42,458 nt of DNA from Diplocloster agilis (GTDB taxonomy: Bacteria > Bacillota > Clostridia > Lachnospirales > Lachnospiraceae), in assembly GCF_019042275.1 (NCBI RefSeq), contig NZ_JAHQCW010000049.1, positions 1-42,458 on the forward strand, in the 5' to 3' direction. The notes beneath the pieces were generated by a model that was given only the letters and a program-made list of their open reading frames with translations, did no database searches and was not told the DNA's origin. This document shows, one piece after another, positions 1 through 7,628 of the stretch. Each line of letters starts with the position of its first letter. Within the stretch, counting starts at the first letter, position 1. The position numbers and the translations under genes were made by a program.

Positions 1-55
1 CTTCGCGGGCTGCTGCGTCAGTCTGAGCCTCCGGCCGACGCAGCAGCCCGCGAAG
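1..55 (-). terminator. Perfect 19-bp inverted repeat, probable terminator of the exporter operon
   Basis: Bases 1-19 are exactly complementary to 37-55, with a 17-nt loop. The stem is GC-rich (arm CTTCGCGGGCTGCTGCGTC). It lies about 50 bp past the stop of the minus-strand ABC exporter gene, so a terminator is the simplest reading. Any T-run would lie to the left, outside the window, and cannot be checked. Confidence 0.6.
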
Positions 56-103
56 CCCTTCCCTGCCGCAGAACGCTCCGGCCCTTCGCCCCCTCCGTTC
101 CCT

Positions 104-1990
104 TTATTCCAGTTCAAACGCCCCCGTATACAGCTGATAATACTTTCCGCGTTCCTCTATCAGTTTCTCGTGGGTACCGCGCTCTATAATCCGGCCGGCT
201 TCCAGGACCATGATGACGTCGGAGTTCCGGACCGTGGAGAGGCGGTGGGCGATCACAAATACGGTGCGGCCTTTCATCAGGCTGTCCATGCCTCTCTGGA
301 CGATGGCCTCTGTTCTGGTGTCGATGGAGGATGTAGCCTCATCCAGGATCATGACCGGAGGGTCTGCTACGGCCGCCCGGGCGATGGAGATCAGCTGGCG
401 CTGGCCCTGGGAGAGGTTGCCCCCGTTTCCCGTGATTACTGTATCATAGCCGTTGGGGAGTCTGCGGATAAATTCGTCGGCATTGGATAAGCGCGCAGCC
501 TCGAATACTTCTTCGTCGGTGGCGTCCCGCTTGCCGTAGCGGATATTTTCCAGAATCGTGCCGGTGAACAGGTTCGTGTCCTGCAGAACGATTCCAAGGG
601 AGCGGCGCAGGTCCTCTTTCCGGATCTTGTTGATGTTGATGCCGTCGTAGCGGATCTTTCCGTCGGCCAGATCGTAAAAGCGGTTGATCAGGTTGGTAAT
701 CGTCGTCTTGCCGGCGCCGGTGGCGCCTACAAAGGCCACCTTCTGGCCCGGTTCCGCGTACAGGGTGATGTCGTGGAGGACGATCTTGTCGGGATTGTAG
801 CCGAAGTCCACGTCGAAGAAACGCACCTCGCCTTTTAGCTCCGTGTAGGTGGTGCTTCCGTCCCCGTGAGGATGTTTCCAGGCCCACAGGCCGGTCCGTT
901 CTTTTGTCTGCGTCAGTTGGCCGTTCTCGTCGTGTTTTGCATTTACAAGCGTCACATAGCCCTCATCCACCTCAGGTTCTTCATCCATCATTTTGAAAAT
1001 ACGCTCCGCGCCTGCCAGAGCCATGATTACCATATTTAACTGATTGGACACCTGGCTGATGGGATTCATGAAGCTTTTGCTCAGCTGTAGGAAGGATGCG
1101 ATGGCTCCCAGGGTCAGGCCTCCCACTCCGGCCACCGCCATGGTTCCGCCCACGATGGCTAACAGGACATATTGCAGGTTGCCCAGATTCCCCATGATGG
1201 GCATCAGGATATTGGCGAAGGTATTGGCCTCGGAAGCGTCGTGGCACAGCTTTTCATTTTTCTTGTCGAACTGCTCGATGGCCTTTTCCTCATGGCAGAA
1301 GACCTTAATCACTTTCTGGCCGTTGATCATCTCTTCAATGTATCCGTTCAGATTGCCAAGGGCCTGCTGCTGTCTTACAAAAAAGTAGCCGCTTTTGCCT
1401 GCGATCTTTCGGGTTACGTTTAACATAAGAGCGACGAACAGCAGCACGAACAGCGTCATCTGCCAGCTGGTGGCCACCATGGCGCAGAATACCGCCAGGA
1501 TGGTGATGACCGATGAGAAGATCTGAGGAATACTTTGGGAGATCATCTGCCTTAAGGTATCCGTGTCGTTGGTATAATGGCTCATGATGTCCCCATGGGT
1601 ATGGGTATCGAAGTAGCGGATCGGAAGGGTCTGCATGTGGGCAAACATCTCATCCCTGATATTTTTCAGGATTCCCTGGGCGATGGCCACCATCAGCCGG
1701 TTATAGAGAAGCGTCGCGGTCACGCCGCACAGATAGATGCAGCCCATGACTATGAGAGATCTTAACAGGGCGCTGAACACCGGCGATGCTTCCACCAGAA
1801 GGGGCGTGATGTAATCGTCGATCAGGGTCTTTAAGTACAGGGAGCTGGCCACACTGGTCAGGGCGCTTAATATAATACAAAGCAGTACCAGGCAGAACCG
1901 CAATTTATACTGCCCCAGATAGGAGAGCAGCCTTTTTACCACCTGCGGATTGATGTCCTGCATCCCTTTTCTATTTTTTCTGTCACTCAT
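104..1990 (-). CDS. Heterodimeric ABC exporter, catalytic-site subunit
   Basis: This 628-residue half-transporter has an N-terminal six-helix type IV exporter domain (about residues 25-340) and a C-terminal nucleotide-binding domain (about 385-628). Walker A is GATGAGKTT, Walker B is VMILDEATS with the catalytic Glu present, and the switch His is in VIAHRLS. The signature is LSQGQ instead of LSGGQ, as in the TM288-type partner of heterodimeric exporters. The start overlaps the end of the preceding exporter gene by 8 bases, so translation is probably coupled. It should pair with the product of 1983-3737 in the membrane to export drugs, lipids or peptides. The MarR gene at the head of the operon favours a drug or toxic-metabolite role, but the substrate cannot be read from the sequence. 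Confidence 0.95.
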   Translation of the reverse strand: MSDRKNRKGMQDINPQVVKRLLSYLGQYKLRFCLVLLCIILSALTSVASSLYLKTLIDDYITPLLVEASPVFSALLRSLIVMGCIYLCGVTATLLYNRLMVAIAQGILKNIRDEMFAHMQTLPIRYFDTHTHGDIMSHYTNDTDTLRQMISQSIPQIFSSVITILAVFCAMVATSWQMTLFVLLFVALMLNVTRKIAGKSGYFFVRQQQALGNLNGYIEEMINGQKVIKVFCHEEKAIEQFDKKNEKLCHDASEANTFANILMPIMGNLGNLQYVLLAIVGGTMAVAGVGGLTLGAIASFLQLSKSFMNPISQVSNQLNMVIMALAGAERIFKMMDEEPEVDEGYVTLVNAKHDENGQLTQTKERTGLWAWKHPHGDGSTTYTELKGEVRFFDVDFGYNPDKIVLHDITLYAEPGQKVAFVGATGAGKTTITNLINRFYDLADGKIRYDGININKIRKEDLRRSLGIVLQDTNLFTGTILENIRYGKRDATDEEVFEAARLSNADEFIRRLPNGYDTVITGNGGNLSQGQRQLISIARAAVADPPVMILDEATSSIDTRTEAIVQRGMDSLMKGRTVFVIAHRLSTVRNSDVIMVLEAGRIIERGTHEKLIEERGKYYQLYTGAFELE

Positions 1991-3737
1991 CCTGACCGCC
2001 TCCTTTCACCTGGGATTCATATACTTCCCGGTAGATGTCGTTGCCTGCTAAAAGTTCTTCATGGGTACCCACCGCCTGAATCCGGCCCCGGTCCATCACT
2101 ATGATTTTGTCGGCATCCTGTATGGAGGAAACACGCTGGGCGATAATGAATTTGGTGGTATCCGGAATCTCCTCCCGGAATGCCCTGCGGATCTGGGCGT
2201 CGGTCTTCGTGTCCACAGCGCTGGTGGAGTCATCCAGAATCAGTATCTTCGGTTTCTTTAAGAGCGCGCGGGCGATACACAGCCGCTGTTTCTGGCCGCC
2301 GGATACGTTGCTCCCTCCCTGCTCTATGTAGGTGTCGTAGCCGTCCGGGAAGGAGCGCACGAACTCATCCGCCTGCGCAAGCCGACAGGCATGGATCAGC
2401 TCTTCGTCTGTGGCCTGCTCATTGCCCCATCGTAGATTGTCTCTGATGGTGCCGGAGAAGAGCACATTTTTCTGGAGAACCATGGCCACCTGGTTTCTGA
2501 GGCTCTCAATGTCATAATCTCGCACATCGATCCCGCCCACTCTGACCTGTCCTGCGGTGGCATCATAGAGGCGCGGGATCAGCTGGACCAGCGATGTTTT
2601 GGACGCTCCGGTCCCGCCTATGATCCCGACGGTCTCGCCGCTTGAGATATGCAGATCCACACCGCTAAGACACAGCTTCCTGGTGTCTTTTGTATAACTG
2701 AAATCTACCTGTTCAAAATCAACAGAGCCATTGGGGACTTCTGTTACAGGCTTTTCTTTATTTTTCAGGTCGCTGATCTCCGTCTTGATCTCCACGATAC
2801 GCTCGGCGGAAGCCCGGGCCATCGTAATCATAACGAACACCATGGACAGCATCATCAGACTCATCAGAATCTGCATCGTGTAGGTGATCAGGCTCATTAA
2901 CTGCCCTGTAGACATGCCGTTTACCGGATCTCCGCCGGTCAGCACGATCGTTCTGGCGCCGAACCAGGAGATCAGAAGCATACAGGCATAGACGCAGAAC
3001 TGCATCAGCGGCATGTTAAAGGCCAGCAGTTTTTCCGCTTTGGTGAAATCCCGATAGATGGATCCGGATATCTTTCCGAACTTTTCCACTTCATAGTCCT
3101 CGGAGACATAGGATTTCACTACCCGTATGCCGTGCAGATTCTCCTGTACCACATTGTTCAGCGAATCGTAAGTGCGAAAGACCCTTTCAAAGACAGGATG
3201 GGCTTTCGTCATGATAAAATACAGACCGATCCCCAGCACCGGCACCACACCCAGAAATATCATAGCAAGCCGGCTGTTGATCCCAAAAGCCATGATCATC
3301 GAGAAGATAATCATGAACGGCCCCCGAACCGCCATCCGGATGATCATCTGGTAGGCGTTCTGGACATTGGTGACATCCGTAGTCAGCCTCGTGACGATGC
3401 TGGCGGTGGAAAATTTGTCAATATTGTAAAATGAAAAATTCTGGACATTATCATACATATCCTTCCGCAGATTCTTGGCAAATCCCGCGGAGGCTCTGGC
3501 GGCCGCCTTTCCCGACAAGGCCCCGAACAGTAGCGATATCATAGCCGCCACGGCCAGCACAGCCCCCATGCCCCATATGTATTTCAGGTTCCCGGTGTCG
3601 ATTCCATTATCTATGAGCCAGGCCATCATCATGGGTATAATCACTTCCATAATAACTTCCAGCGAGACATATACGGGAGCCAGTATGGAATCTCTCTTAT
3701 ATTCCCGTATGCTCTTCATTAATTCCCGAATCATCAT
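1983..3737 (-). CDS. Heterodimeric ABC exporter, degenerate-site subunit
   Basis: This 584-residue exporter half has six transmembrane helices and a nucleotide-binding domain. Its ATP site is non-canonical: Walker A reads GGTGASKTS with Ser for the usual Gly, Walker B ends LDDSTS with Asp in place of the catalytic Glu, and the switch His is Gln (IIAQRVS). Its signature, VSGGQ, is near-normal. This is the pattern of the TM287/BmrC-type subunit in heterodimeric exporters, where only one composite site hydrolyses ATP efficiently. The start ATG has GGAGGA three bases upstream and overlaps the stop of the small ORF before it as ATGA. A second in-frame ATG follows immediately and may be the real start. 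It forms an operon with the gene at 104-1990. Confidence 0.95.
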   Translation of the reverse strand: MMIRELMKSIREYKRDSILAPVYVSLEVIMEVIIPMMMAWLIDNGIDTGNLKYIWGMGAVLAVAAMISLLFGALSGKAAARASAGFAKNLRKDMYDNVQNFSFYNIDKFSTASIVTRLTTDVTNVQNAYQMIIRMAVRGPFMIIFSMIMAFGINSRLAMIFLGVVPVLGIGLYFIMTKAHPVFERVFRTYDSLNNVVQENLHGIRVVKSYVSEDYEVEKFGKISGSIYRDFTKAEKLLAFNMPLMQFCVYACMLLISWFGARTIVLTGGDPVNGMSTGQLMSLITYTMQILMSLMMLSMVFVMITMARASAERIVEIKTEISDLKNKEKPVTEVPNGSVDFEQVDFSYTKDTRKLCLSGVDLHISSGETVGIIGGTGASKTSLVQLIPRLYDATAGQVRVGGIDVRDYDIESLRNQVAMVLQKNVLFSGTIRDNLRWGNEQATDEELIHACRLAQADEFVRSFPDGYDTYIEQGGSNVSGGQKQRLCIARALLKKPKILILDDSTSAVDTKTDAQIRRAFREEIPDTTKFIIAQRVSSIQDADKIIVMDRGRIQAVGTHEELLAGNDIYREVYESQVKGGGQDE

Positions 3738-4003
3738 GATTCCTCCTTTTTATAGTTTATATGCGAATAACTTTCAGATGGACCGTTTGCAGTTGTACCA
3801 GGATTATTTGCACCCGCATGGTTTCCGCCTGCATGGTTTCCGCCCACATGGTTTTTAGCCATAATATTTGCGGCCATTATGTTTTTGGGCCATATTGTTT
3901 GTGACCATATTATTTGTGACCGTATTGTTTGTAGCCGTATTGTTTGAGTGCGAACTAATATTGTGAAAAATCTGCCGTCTGAAGTGTTTAAATAGGTTTC
4001 CAA
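3734..4003 (-). CDS. Small repeat-bearing ORF between marR and the exporter, function unknown
   Basis: This is an 89-codon frame with a TTG start, AGGAAG a few bases upstream, and a stop that overlaps the exporter start as ATGA. I recognise no family. The middle of the predicted protein is made of five-residue units ending in Gln or Asn (for example TIRLQ, TIRSQ, HAGGN, HAGAN), produced by the 15-bp DNA repeat at 3801-3951. No signal peptide or membrane helix is visible. For a real gene: the tight coupling at both ends and the open frame through the whole repeat. Against: the TTG start, low complexity, and a 16-bp repeat unit that shifts the peptide register. It may only be a transcribed spacer carrying a minisatellite. 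Confidence 0.35.
   Translation of the reverse strand: METYLNTSDGRFFTILVRTQTIRLQTIRSQIIWSQTIWPKNIMAANIMAKNHVGGNHAGGNHAGANNPGTTANGPSESYSHINYKKEES
3801..3951. repeat. Degenerate 15-bp tandem repeat, ten units
   Basis: On the minus strand the unit is close to ACAATATGGTCACAA. Ten copies run head to tail over 151 bp: nine of 15 bp and one of 16 bp (around 3876-3891). Neighbouring units are most alike in two groups, GCATGGTTTCCGCC-like at the left and GTATTGTTTGTAGCC-like at the right (plus strand), which suggests repeated slippage or unequal exchange. The array lies inside the operon between marR and the exporter genes. Confidence 0.8.
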
Positions 4004-4020
4004 ACGTCTTCCTACGGCAT

Positions 4021-4452
4021 TTACATCAGATTCTTTTTCACTTTTTCCAATAGTTCAAACATCATGTCTACTTCCTTTGGCGTCATCCCCCTGACCATCA
4101 GTTCCTCCATTTGCCGGATATTATGGTATACTGTCAGGCAGATCGCTTCCCCTTTGTCGGTGATCACCAGCTTTTTCAGCCTCGCGTCCTCCGGCACGGA
4201 TATGCGTCGGATGAATCCATTCTTCTCCATCAGTTTCAGTATCCCGGTAACCGTGGACCTGGTTATGGAGAATTCCTGCTCCACATCTTTCTGGAACACA
4301 TCCCGATGCCTGTTTTCCTGCAGGAAACGTAAGATCCAGCTCTGTATCGGGGTAATGCCTTCTATTCCGCTGTTCCTTTTCTGCTCTTCGATCTTTCGGC
4401 CGATCAGATTCGATATGGCATGAATCTCATGTCCTACATCTTTATTTTTCAT
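4021..4452 (-). CDS. MarR-family transcriptional regulator
   Basis: This is a 143-residue winged-helix regulator. The central segment has the MarR pattern: a recognition helix in SITRSTVTGILKLMEKNGFI, followed by a wing with the acidic-basic turn PEDARLKKLVITDKG. The start chosen is the ATG at 4452, because GAGGG lies six bases upstream; the ATG at 4458 abuts the ribosome site and the TTG further out has none. It is the first gene of the exporter operon and is followed by the small ORF and the two exporter genes. A consensus promoter and an 18-bp palindrome just upstream suggest that it represses its own operon, with release by a ligand that the exporter removes. The ligand is not known. Confidence 0.93.
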   Translation of the reverse strand: MKNKDVGHEIHAISNLIGRKIEEQKRNSGIEGITPIQSWILRFLQENRHRDVFQKDVEQEFSITRSTVTGILKLMEKNGFIRRISVPEDARLKKLVITDKGEAICLTVYHNIRQMEELMVRGMTPKEVDMMFELLEKVKKNLM

Positions 4453-4467
4453 TTGCATCCCTCTTCT

Positions 4468-4485
4468 TTGTTCGGTACCAAACAA
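4468..4485. promoter_or_regulatory. Probable MarR operator
   Basis: TTGTTCGGTACCAAACAA is a palindrome with one mismatched pair, centred on GGTACC. It begins at the last base of the -10 box and covers the predicted transcription start, an ideal place for autorepression by the MarR protein encoded just downstream. Confidence 0.65.
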
Positions 4486-4513
4486 TTATATGTGCTTATT
4501 TTCCTGATGTCAA
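4485..4513 (-). promoter_or_regulatory. Consensus sigma-A promoter of the marR-exporter operon
   Basis: On the minus strand TTGACA (4508-4513), a 17-bp spacer and TATAAT (4485-4490) match the consensus at all twelve positions. It drives marR and the genes after it. Confidence 0.8.
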
Positions 4514-4566
4514 GTTTTTTCTCTGAACTATGTTTTCCAAATATATTTTTTCACTGAACCATTCCT

Positions 4567-4596
4567 CAGAAAGATCCCTTCGCAATGATCCTTCTG
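4567..4596. other. Small inverted repeat upstream of marR, role unknown
   Basis: CAGAAAGATC and GATCCTTCTG form a 10-bp stem with one mismatch around a 10-nt loop. Neither side has a T-run, so it is not an obvious terminator. Apart from this and the terminator at 4678, nothing else is seen between the marR promoter and the HXXEE genes. Confidence 0.35.
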
Positions 4597-4677
4597 AATT
4601 TTGCATGAGGATTGACGCATAGTTATCATACCGCCGCTATGGAAGAGGGTTGTTGGGGATTCATCATAAAGCATACA

Positions 4678-4703
4678 AAGAACCCGACAGCGGCCGGGTT
4701 CTT
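4678..4703 (-). terminator. Terminator of the HXXEE operon
   Basis: A perfect 9-bp stem (AAGAACCCG / CGGGTTCTT) with an 8-nt loop lies 33 bp after the last HXXEE stop. Read on the minus strand it is followed by TTGTATGCTTT, a modest T-rich tail. Confidence 0.7.
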
Positions 4704-4735
4704 CGGCAGGACTCCGCCTGCTCTCTGATCCACGC

Positions 4736-5440
4736 TTAGTAGTTATCGTTATCTACAAACTTGGCGTAATATTTAGGATTCGCAAATGCGAAAGTATCTC
4801 CTTCCTGCTTCAGTACCCATTTCTTAAGCGGCGTCTCCTGAAGAGGTACACAGACAATGCCAAGAACCGCCATTGCTACGAGTCCTCCGATCACATCCGC
4901 AACCGTTACATTGGAAAGCCGGCTGCAAAGATAGATGCCCGCAGGCAAAAAAAGCACATAAGCCGTAAAAAATCCGGGACAGTAAATAAATCTTTTACCT
5001 GCCTTTCGGTAACGTTTCAGAGAATAACAGCCTACAACCGTATGAGCCAGAACCTCGCCAAAGCTAAGAATAATGATGCAGATGGCTATCATATCGGACA
5101 TTCCGGCGTGCTGTGCAGGAACAGCGTAGATCAGCGGAATGACCGCAAGACCGATGTTGGTAAGCATGTCGGTAAATCGGCTCATAGGATAGCGGTCCAG
5201 ATACTTATTTCCAAATTTCTTTGGCCCGAAGATGATATTATAAATATAATGCAGACCGCCGGGACATTTCCATTCCTCCAATACATGAAGCGGCATGATA
5301 ACCGCCAGAAAAGCGCCGCCCTTTGCACCCGGAGTCCAGTTATTCCAGTTGAGCGCAAGCAAAATCGCTGCGATCACACCGAGAATACCCAGACAAACCA
5401 GCCAGATATTGTCACACCATTGATCCAGTTTCTTTACCAT
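4736..5440 (-). CDS. HXXEE-family membrane protein, type A (copy 1)
   Basis: This 234-residue protein has about six hydrophobic segments and no signal peptide. It carries the motif of the uncharacterised HXXEE family (Pfam HXXEE): His52, Glu55 and Glu56 in PLHVLEEWKCPGG. A second polar pair sits in a later helix, Glu129 and His133 in GEVLAHT, followed by a CPG turn. It ends with a soluble tail (FANPKYYAKF). It is a paralogue of the type A protein at 6149-6847, with a nearly identical N-terminus (MVKKLD.WCD). Its ATG overlaps the stop of the preceding type B gene (TAATG), so the two are probably translated together. The family has no known activity. Intramembrane His and Glu residues would suit a metal site, which is inference only. 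Confidence 0.85.
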   Translation of the reverse strand: MVKKLDQWCDNIWLVCLGILGVIAAILLALNWNNWTPGAKGGAFLAVIMPLHVLEEWKCPGGLHYIYNIIFGPKKFGNKYLDRYPMSRFTDMLTNIGLAVIPLIYAVPAQHAGMSDMIAICIIILSFGEVLAHTVVGCYSLKRYRKAGKRFIYCPGFFTAYVLFLPAGIYLCSRLSNVTVADVIGGLVAMAVLGIVCVPLQETPLKKWVLKQEGDTFAFANPKYYAKFVDNDNY

Positions 5441-6132
5441 TATTTTATCCCCACTTTCTGTAAAATGGAAGGCTTGCTGTCGTGATAAATTTCCAAAATC
5501 TTGTCTTTCTTATAACCATACATTTCTTCTTCAGCAAAAGGATACTTGTTCTTTTTATTTTTCATAAGAAACACCGGCGCAATAAAGCAGAGGATCATGG
5601 CAACAAATGCTCCGGGAATCCCAATCCAGAGCTGGCCCGCTTTTTCCGGCAGATAATTCACCACATACCAGAAATAATATACCGCTACAGGGACCTGTAA
5701 AAATACAGTAGCGCCAAGGCCGGGATTATAAAAGTCTTTCAGTGAATAATTGATCAGCAGCCCATGGGCCAAAAGCTGTACCAAAACGCACAACACCTGG
5801 GAAGCGCCCAGCCAGACAGCATTTGGGAAACAGACTGCCAGGATATAGAAGGTATAACACAGAAATACATTGCAGATAAAGCACTGCTGCGCATGAAAGG
5901 GATATTTATACGGATCTTCCTTCTCCCGGAACGCCGCCATGTTGGTAATGGATGGCATCCCGCCGGGGAAAGCGTACTCCTCCACCTGATGAACAAGCAT
6001 TGCCATCCAGCTGAATATCAGGATGGTCTGAATACGGGGCAGTTTATGATACCCCCACAGGCCCATGAAAAAAGAGAGGAACACAAACAGTACACCGCCG
6101 ATCAGATACCAGTATCTTCGCCAGAATTTCAT
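5440..6132 (-). CDS. HXXEE-family membrane protein, type B (copy 1)
   Basis: This 230-residue polytopic membrane protein has the HXXEE motif as His48, Glu51 and Glu52 in VHQVEEYAFPGG. Gln119 and His123 (QLLAHG) take the place of the Glu-His pair of type A, followed by a YNPG turn. The start chosen is the ATG at 6132: it matches the N-terminus of the other type B copy (M.FWR..WY.IGG), and AGGAGGT lies upstream. A longer frame reaching back to 6192 would overlap the previous gene and has no better ribosome site. It lies 16 bp after copy 2 of type A and overlaps copy 1 of type A by one base. A and B probably work together, perhaps as a heteromer; this rests on gene order alone. Confidence 0.85.
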   Translation of the reverse strand: MKFWRRYWYLIGGVLFVFLSFFMGLWGYHKLPRIQTILIFSWMAMLVHQVEEYAFPGGMPSITNMAAFREKEDPYKYPFHAQQCFICNVFLCYTFYILAVCFPNAVWLGASQVLCVLVQLLAHGLLINYSLKDFYNPGLGATVFLQVPVAVYYFWYVVNYLPEKAGQLWIGIPGAFVAMILCFIAPVFLMKNKKNKYPFAEEEMYGYKKDKILEIYHDSKPSILQKVGIK

Positions 6133-6148
6133 GATGACGATGACCTCC

Positions 6149-6847
6149 TTACTTCTTATGGACGAACTTGTCATAATACTTCGGATCCGCAAACGCGAAC
6201 ATGCCTTTTTCCTGTCTGGCCACCCATTTCTTCAGCGGCGTCTCGGTCAGCGGTATGCATATAAGCATCATTATGATAAAGAGAATGACGCACCATAACC
6301 AGTCGCTTCCCGTGATATTTTCCAGACGTGTGACCAGATATATTCCGCCGGGCAGGAACATCATATAGGAAGTAGCAAAGCCAGGATTGTAGATCGTCTT
6401 CTTTCCATCTTTACGGAACCAGTAAAAGGTGAGTATCCCGGCACACGTATGCGCGATGACCTCAATGAAACAGAACAGCATCATGCATAATGCCGTTGCG
6501 TTGGAAAGGCCGGTCACACAGGAGAGAAGCAGATAAACCAAAGGAATCCACTGTAAACCAACGTTTGTAATCATGTCGGTCAAACGGCTCATAGGATACC
6601 GGCTCAAATCCTGCTTCTCTTTGTCTTTTGGACCAAGAAGCGTGTTATAAAAGTAATGTAACCCACCGGGGAACTTCCACTCCTCCAACACATGAAATGG
6701 CATGATCACAGCGGCAAACACAGCGCCCTGAGCCCCAAGCGGCATTTTATTCCAAAAGACAGCCGCACAGATTGCCGTGATAACGCCGGTTATACAGAGA
6801 AAAATGATCCAGTTTATGTCGCACCATTTATCTAATTTCTTAACCAT
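6149..6847 (-). CDS. HXXEE-family membrane protein, type A (copy 2)
   Basis: This 232-residue paralogue of the protein at 4736-5440 shares His52, Glu55 and Glu56 (PFHVLEEWKFPGG), the later EVIAHT segment, the YNPG turn and the tail FADPKYYDKF. About six membrane segments are visible. The gene starts one base after the stop of the type B copy 2 gene. The closeness of the two A copies across their whole length, and the matching order of both pairs, show that the ancestor of the locus was an A/B pair that was duplicated as a unit. Confidence 0.85.
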   Translation of the reverse strand: MVKKLDKWCDINWIIFLCITGVITAICAAVFWNKMPLGAQGAVFAAVIMPFHVLEEWKFPGGLHYFYNTLLGPKDKEKQDLSRYPMSRLTDMITNVGLQWIPLVYLLLSCVTGLSNATALCMMLFCFIEVIAHTCAGILTFYWFRKDGKKTIYNPGFATSYMMFLPGGIYLVTRLENITGSDWLWCVILFIIMMLICIPLTETPLKKWVARQEKGMFAFADPKYYDKFVHKK

Positions 6848-6848
6848 A

Positions 6849-7538
6849 TTACCTTTCCTCCTTTGCAGCCTTCGCCGCTTTTCTTTCTTCCCAAAGCCTC
6901 ATAACGTGCTCCTTGTTATAACCGTAGAGCTCCCGGTCATCAAAGGGATATTTGGAATCTCTGTCCTTCATAAAAAGTATCGGAACAATAAAGGTCAGAA
7001 ACAGCATGACAAGGGAACCGGGTATACCCCACCACAGCTGTCCCGCCTGCTCCGGCATATAATGCACCACATACCAGATGTAATAAATGGCTACGGGCGT
7101 CTGCAGGAGTGCCGTGGACGCAAGTCCGGGATTATATTTGCTTTTCAGGCGTATATTCATGGCTATACCGTGGCCCGGCAGCTGCCAAACTCCGGCAAGC
7201 ACCGAAGATGCACCCATCCAGATCAGATGCGGAAACAGGATGGGAATGATATAGCTCAAATAGCAGAATATCACGTTACTTAAGAAACTCTGCCGTGCAT
7301 TGAGAGGATAACGCTCCGGGTGTTCCAATTCACCAAGCCCAGCCATGTTGGATATGATCGGGAAACCACCGGGATAAGCGTACTCCTCAAACTGATGCAT
7401 GAGCATTCCCATCCAGCTGAATACCAGAATAACCTGAATCTGACTCATGCGGCTGCTGCCCCATAACCCCATGACGAATGCAAGTAGGACAAAAAGTATA
7501 CCTCCTATGTAGTACCAGTTCTTTCTCCAGAAAGTCAT
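6849..7538 (-). CDS. HXXEE-family membrane protein, type B (copy 2)
   Basis: This is the first gene of the four-gene operon: 229 residues with several hydrophobic helices. His48, Glu51 and Glu52 lie in MHQFEEYAYPGG, and a later Gln-x3-His pair lies in WQLPGHG, then a YNPG turn. Compared with type A it has PERYPL.......N in place of DRYPM.......N, so a Tyr-Pro and a downstream Asn are common to all four proteins. GTAGGAGG lies eight bases before the ATG. The C-terminal tail is rich in Lys, Glu and Ala (WEERKAAKAAKEER) and should lie in the cytoplasm. Expression should be from the promoter at 7588-7617 under the adjacent TetR regulator. Confidence 0.85.
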   Translation of the reverse strand: MTFWRKNWYYIGGILFVLLAFVMGLWGSSRMSQIQVILVFSWMGMLMHQFEEYAYPGGFPIISNMAGLGELEHPERYPLNARQSFLSNVIFCYLSYIIPILFPHLIWMGASSVLAGVWQLPGHGIAMNIRLKSKYNPGLASTALLQTPVAIYYIWYVVHYMPEQAGQLWWGIPGSLVMLFLTFIVPILFMKDRDSKYPFDDRELYGYNKEHVMRLWEERKAAKAAKEER

Positions 7539-7566
7539 GTCACATACCTCCTACGAATCGTTAAAG

Positions 7567-7595
7567 TTGACAAATTACTATGGCTCAATTATAAT
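7567..7595 (+). promoter_or_regulatory. Consensus promoter toward the TetR gene
   Basis: TTGACA (7567-7572), a 17-bp spacer and TATAAT (7590-7595) match the consensus fully. Its -10 overlaps that of the opposing promoter, and its transcript would start near 7602, giving a leader of about 110 nt. Confidence 0.65.
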
Positions 7596-7617
7596 AAACT
7601 CATTGATTTTAAGTCAA
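7588..7617 (-). promoter_or_regulatory. Promoter toward the HXXEE operon
   Basis: On the minus strand TTGACT (7612-7617), an 18-bp spacer and TATAAT (7588-7593). It shares four -10 bases with the TetR promoter, so polymerase cannot occupy both at once. The -35 box overlaps the palindrome at 7614-7628. Confidence 0.65.
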
Positions 7618-7628
7618 CAAACTGTTGA
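7614..7628. promoter_or_regulatory. Probable TetR operator
   Basis: TCAACAAACTGTTGA has perfect 6-bp arms around a 3-nt centre and is flanked by similar TTTTAA runs on both sides. It covers the -35 of the HXXEE promoter. Related CAACA and TGTTG elements recur near 7679 and 7700. Confidence 0.6.

Noticed and set aside
444-887. A 147-codon open frame within the first ABC exporter gene
   Set aside because: It is an Arg/Gly/His-rich shadow frame on the same strand as a clear ATPase domain, with no ribosome site or family.
3801-3951. CRISPR-like array
   Set aside because: The units are 15 bp head to tail with no spacers and no cas genes are nearby. It is a minisatellite.
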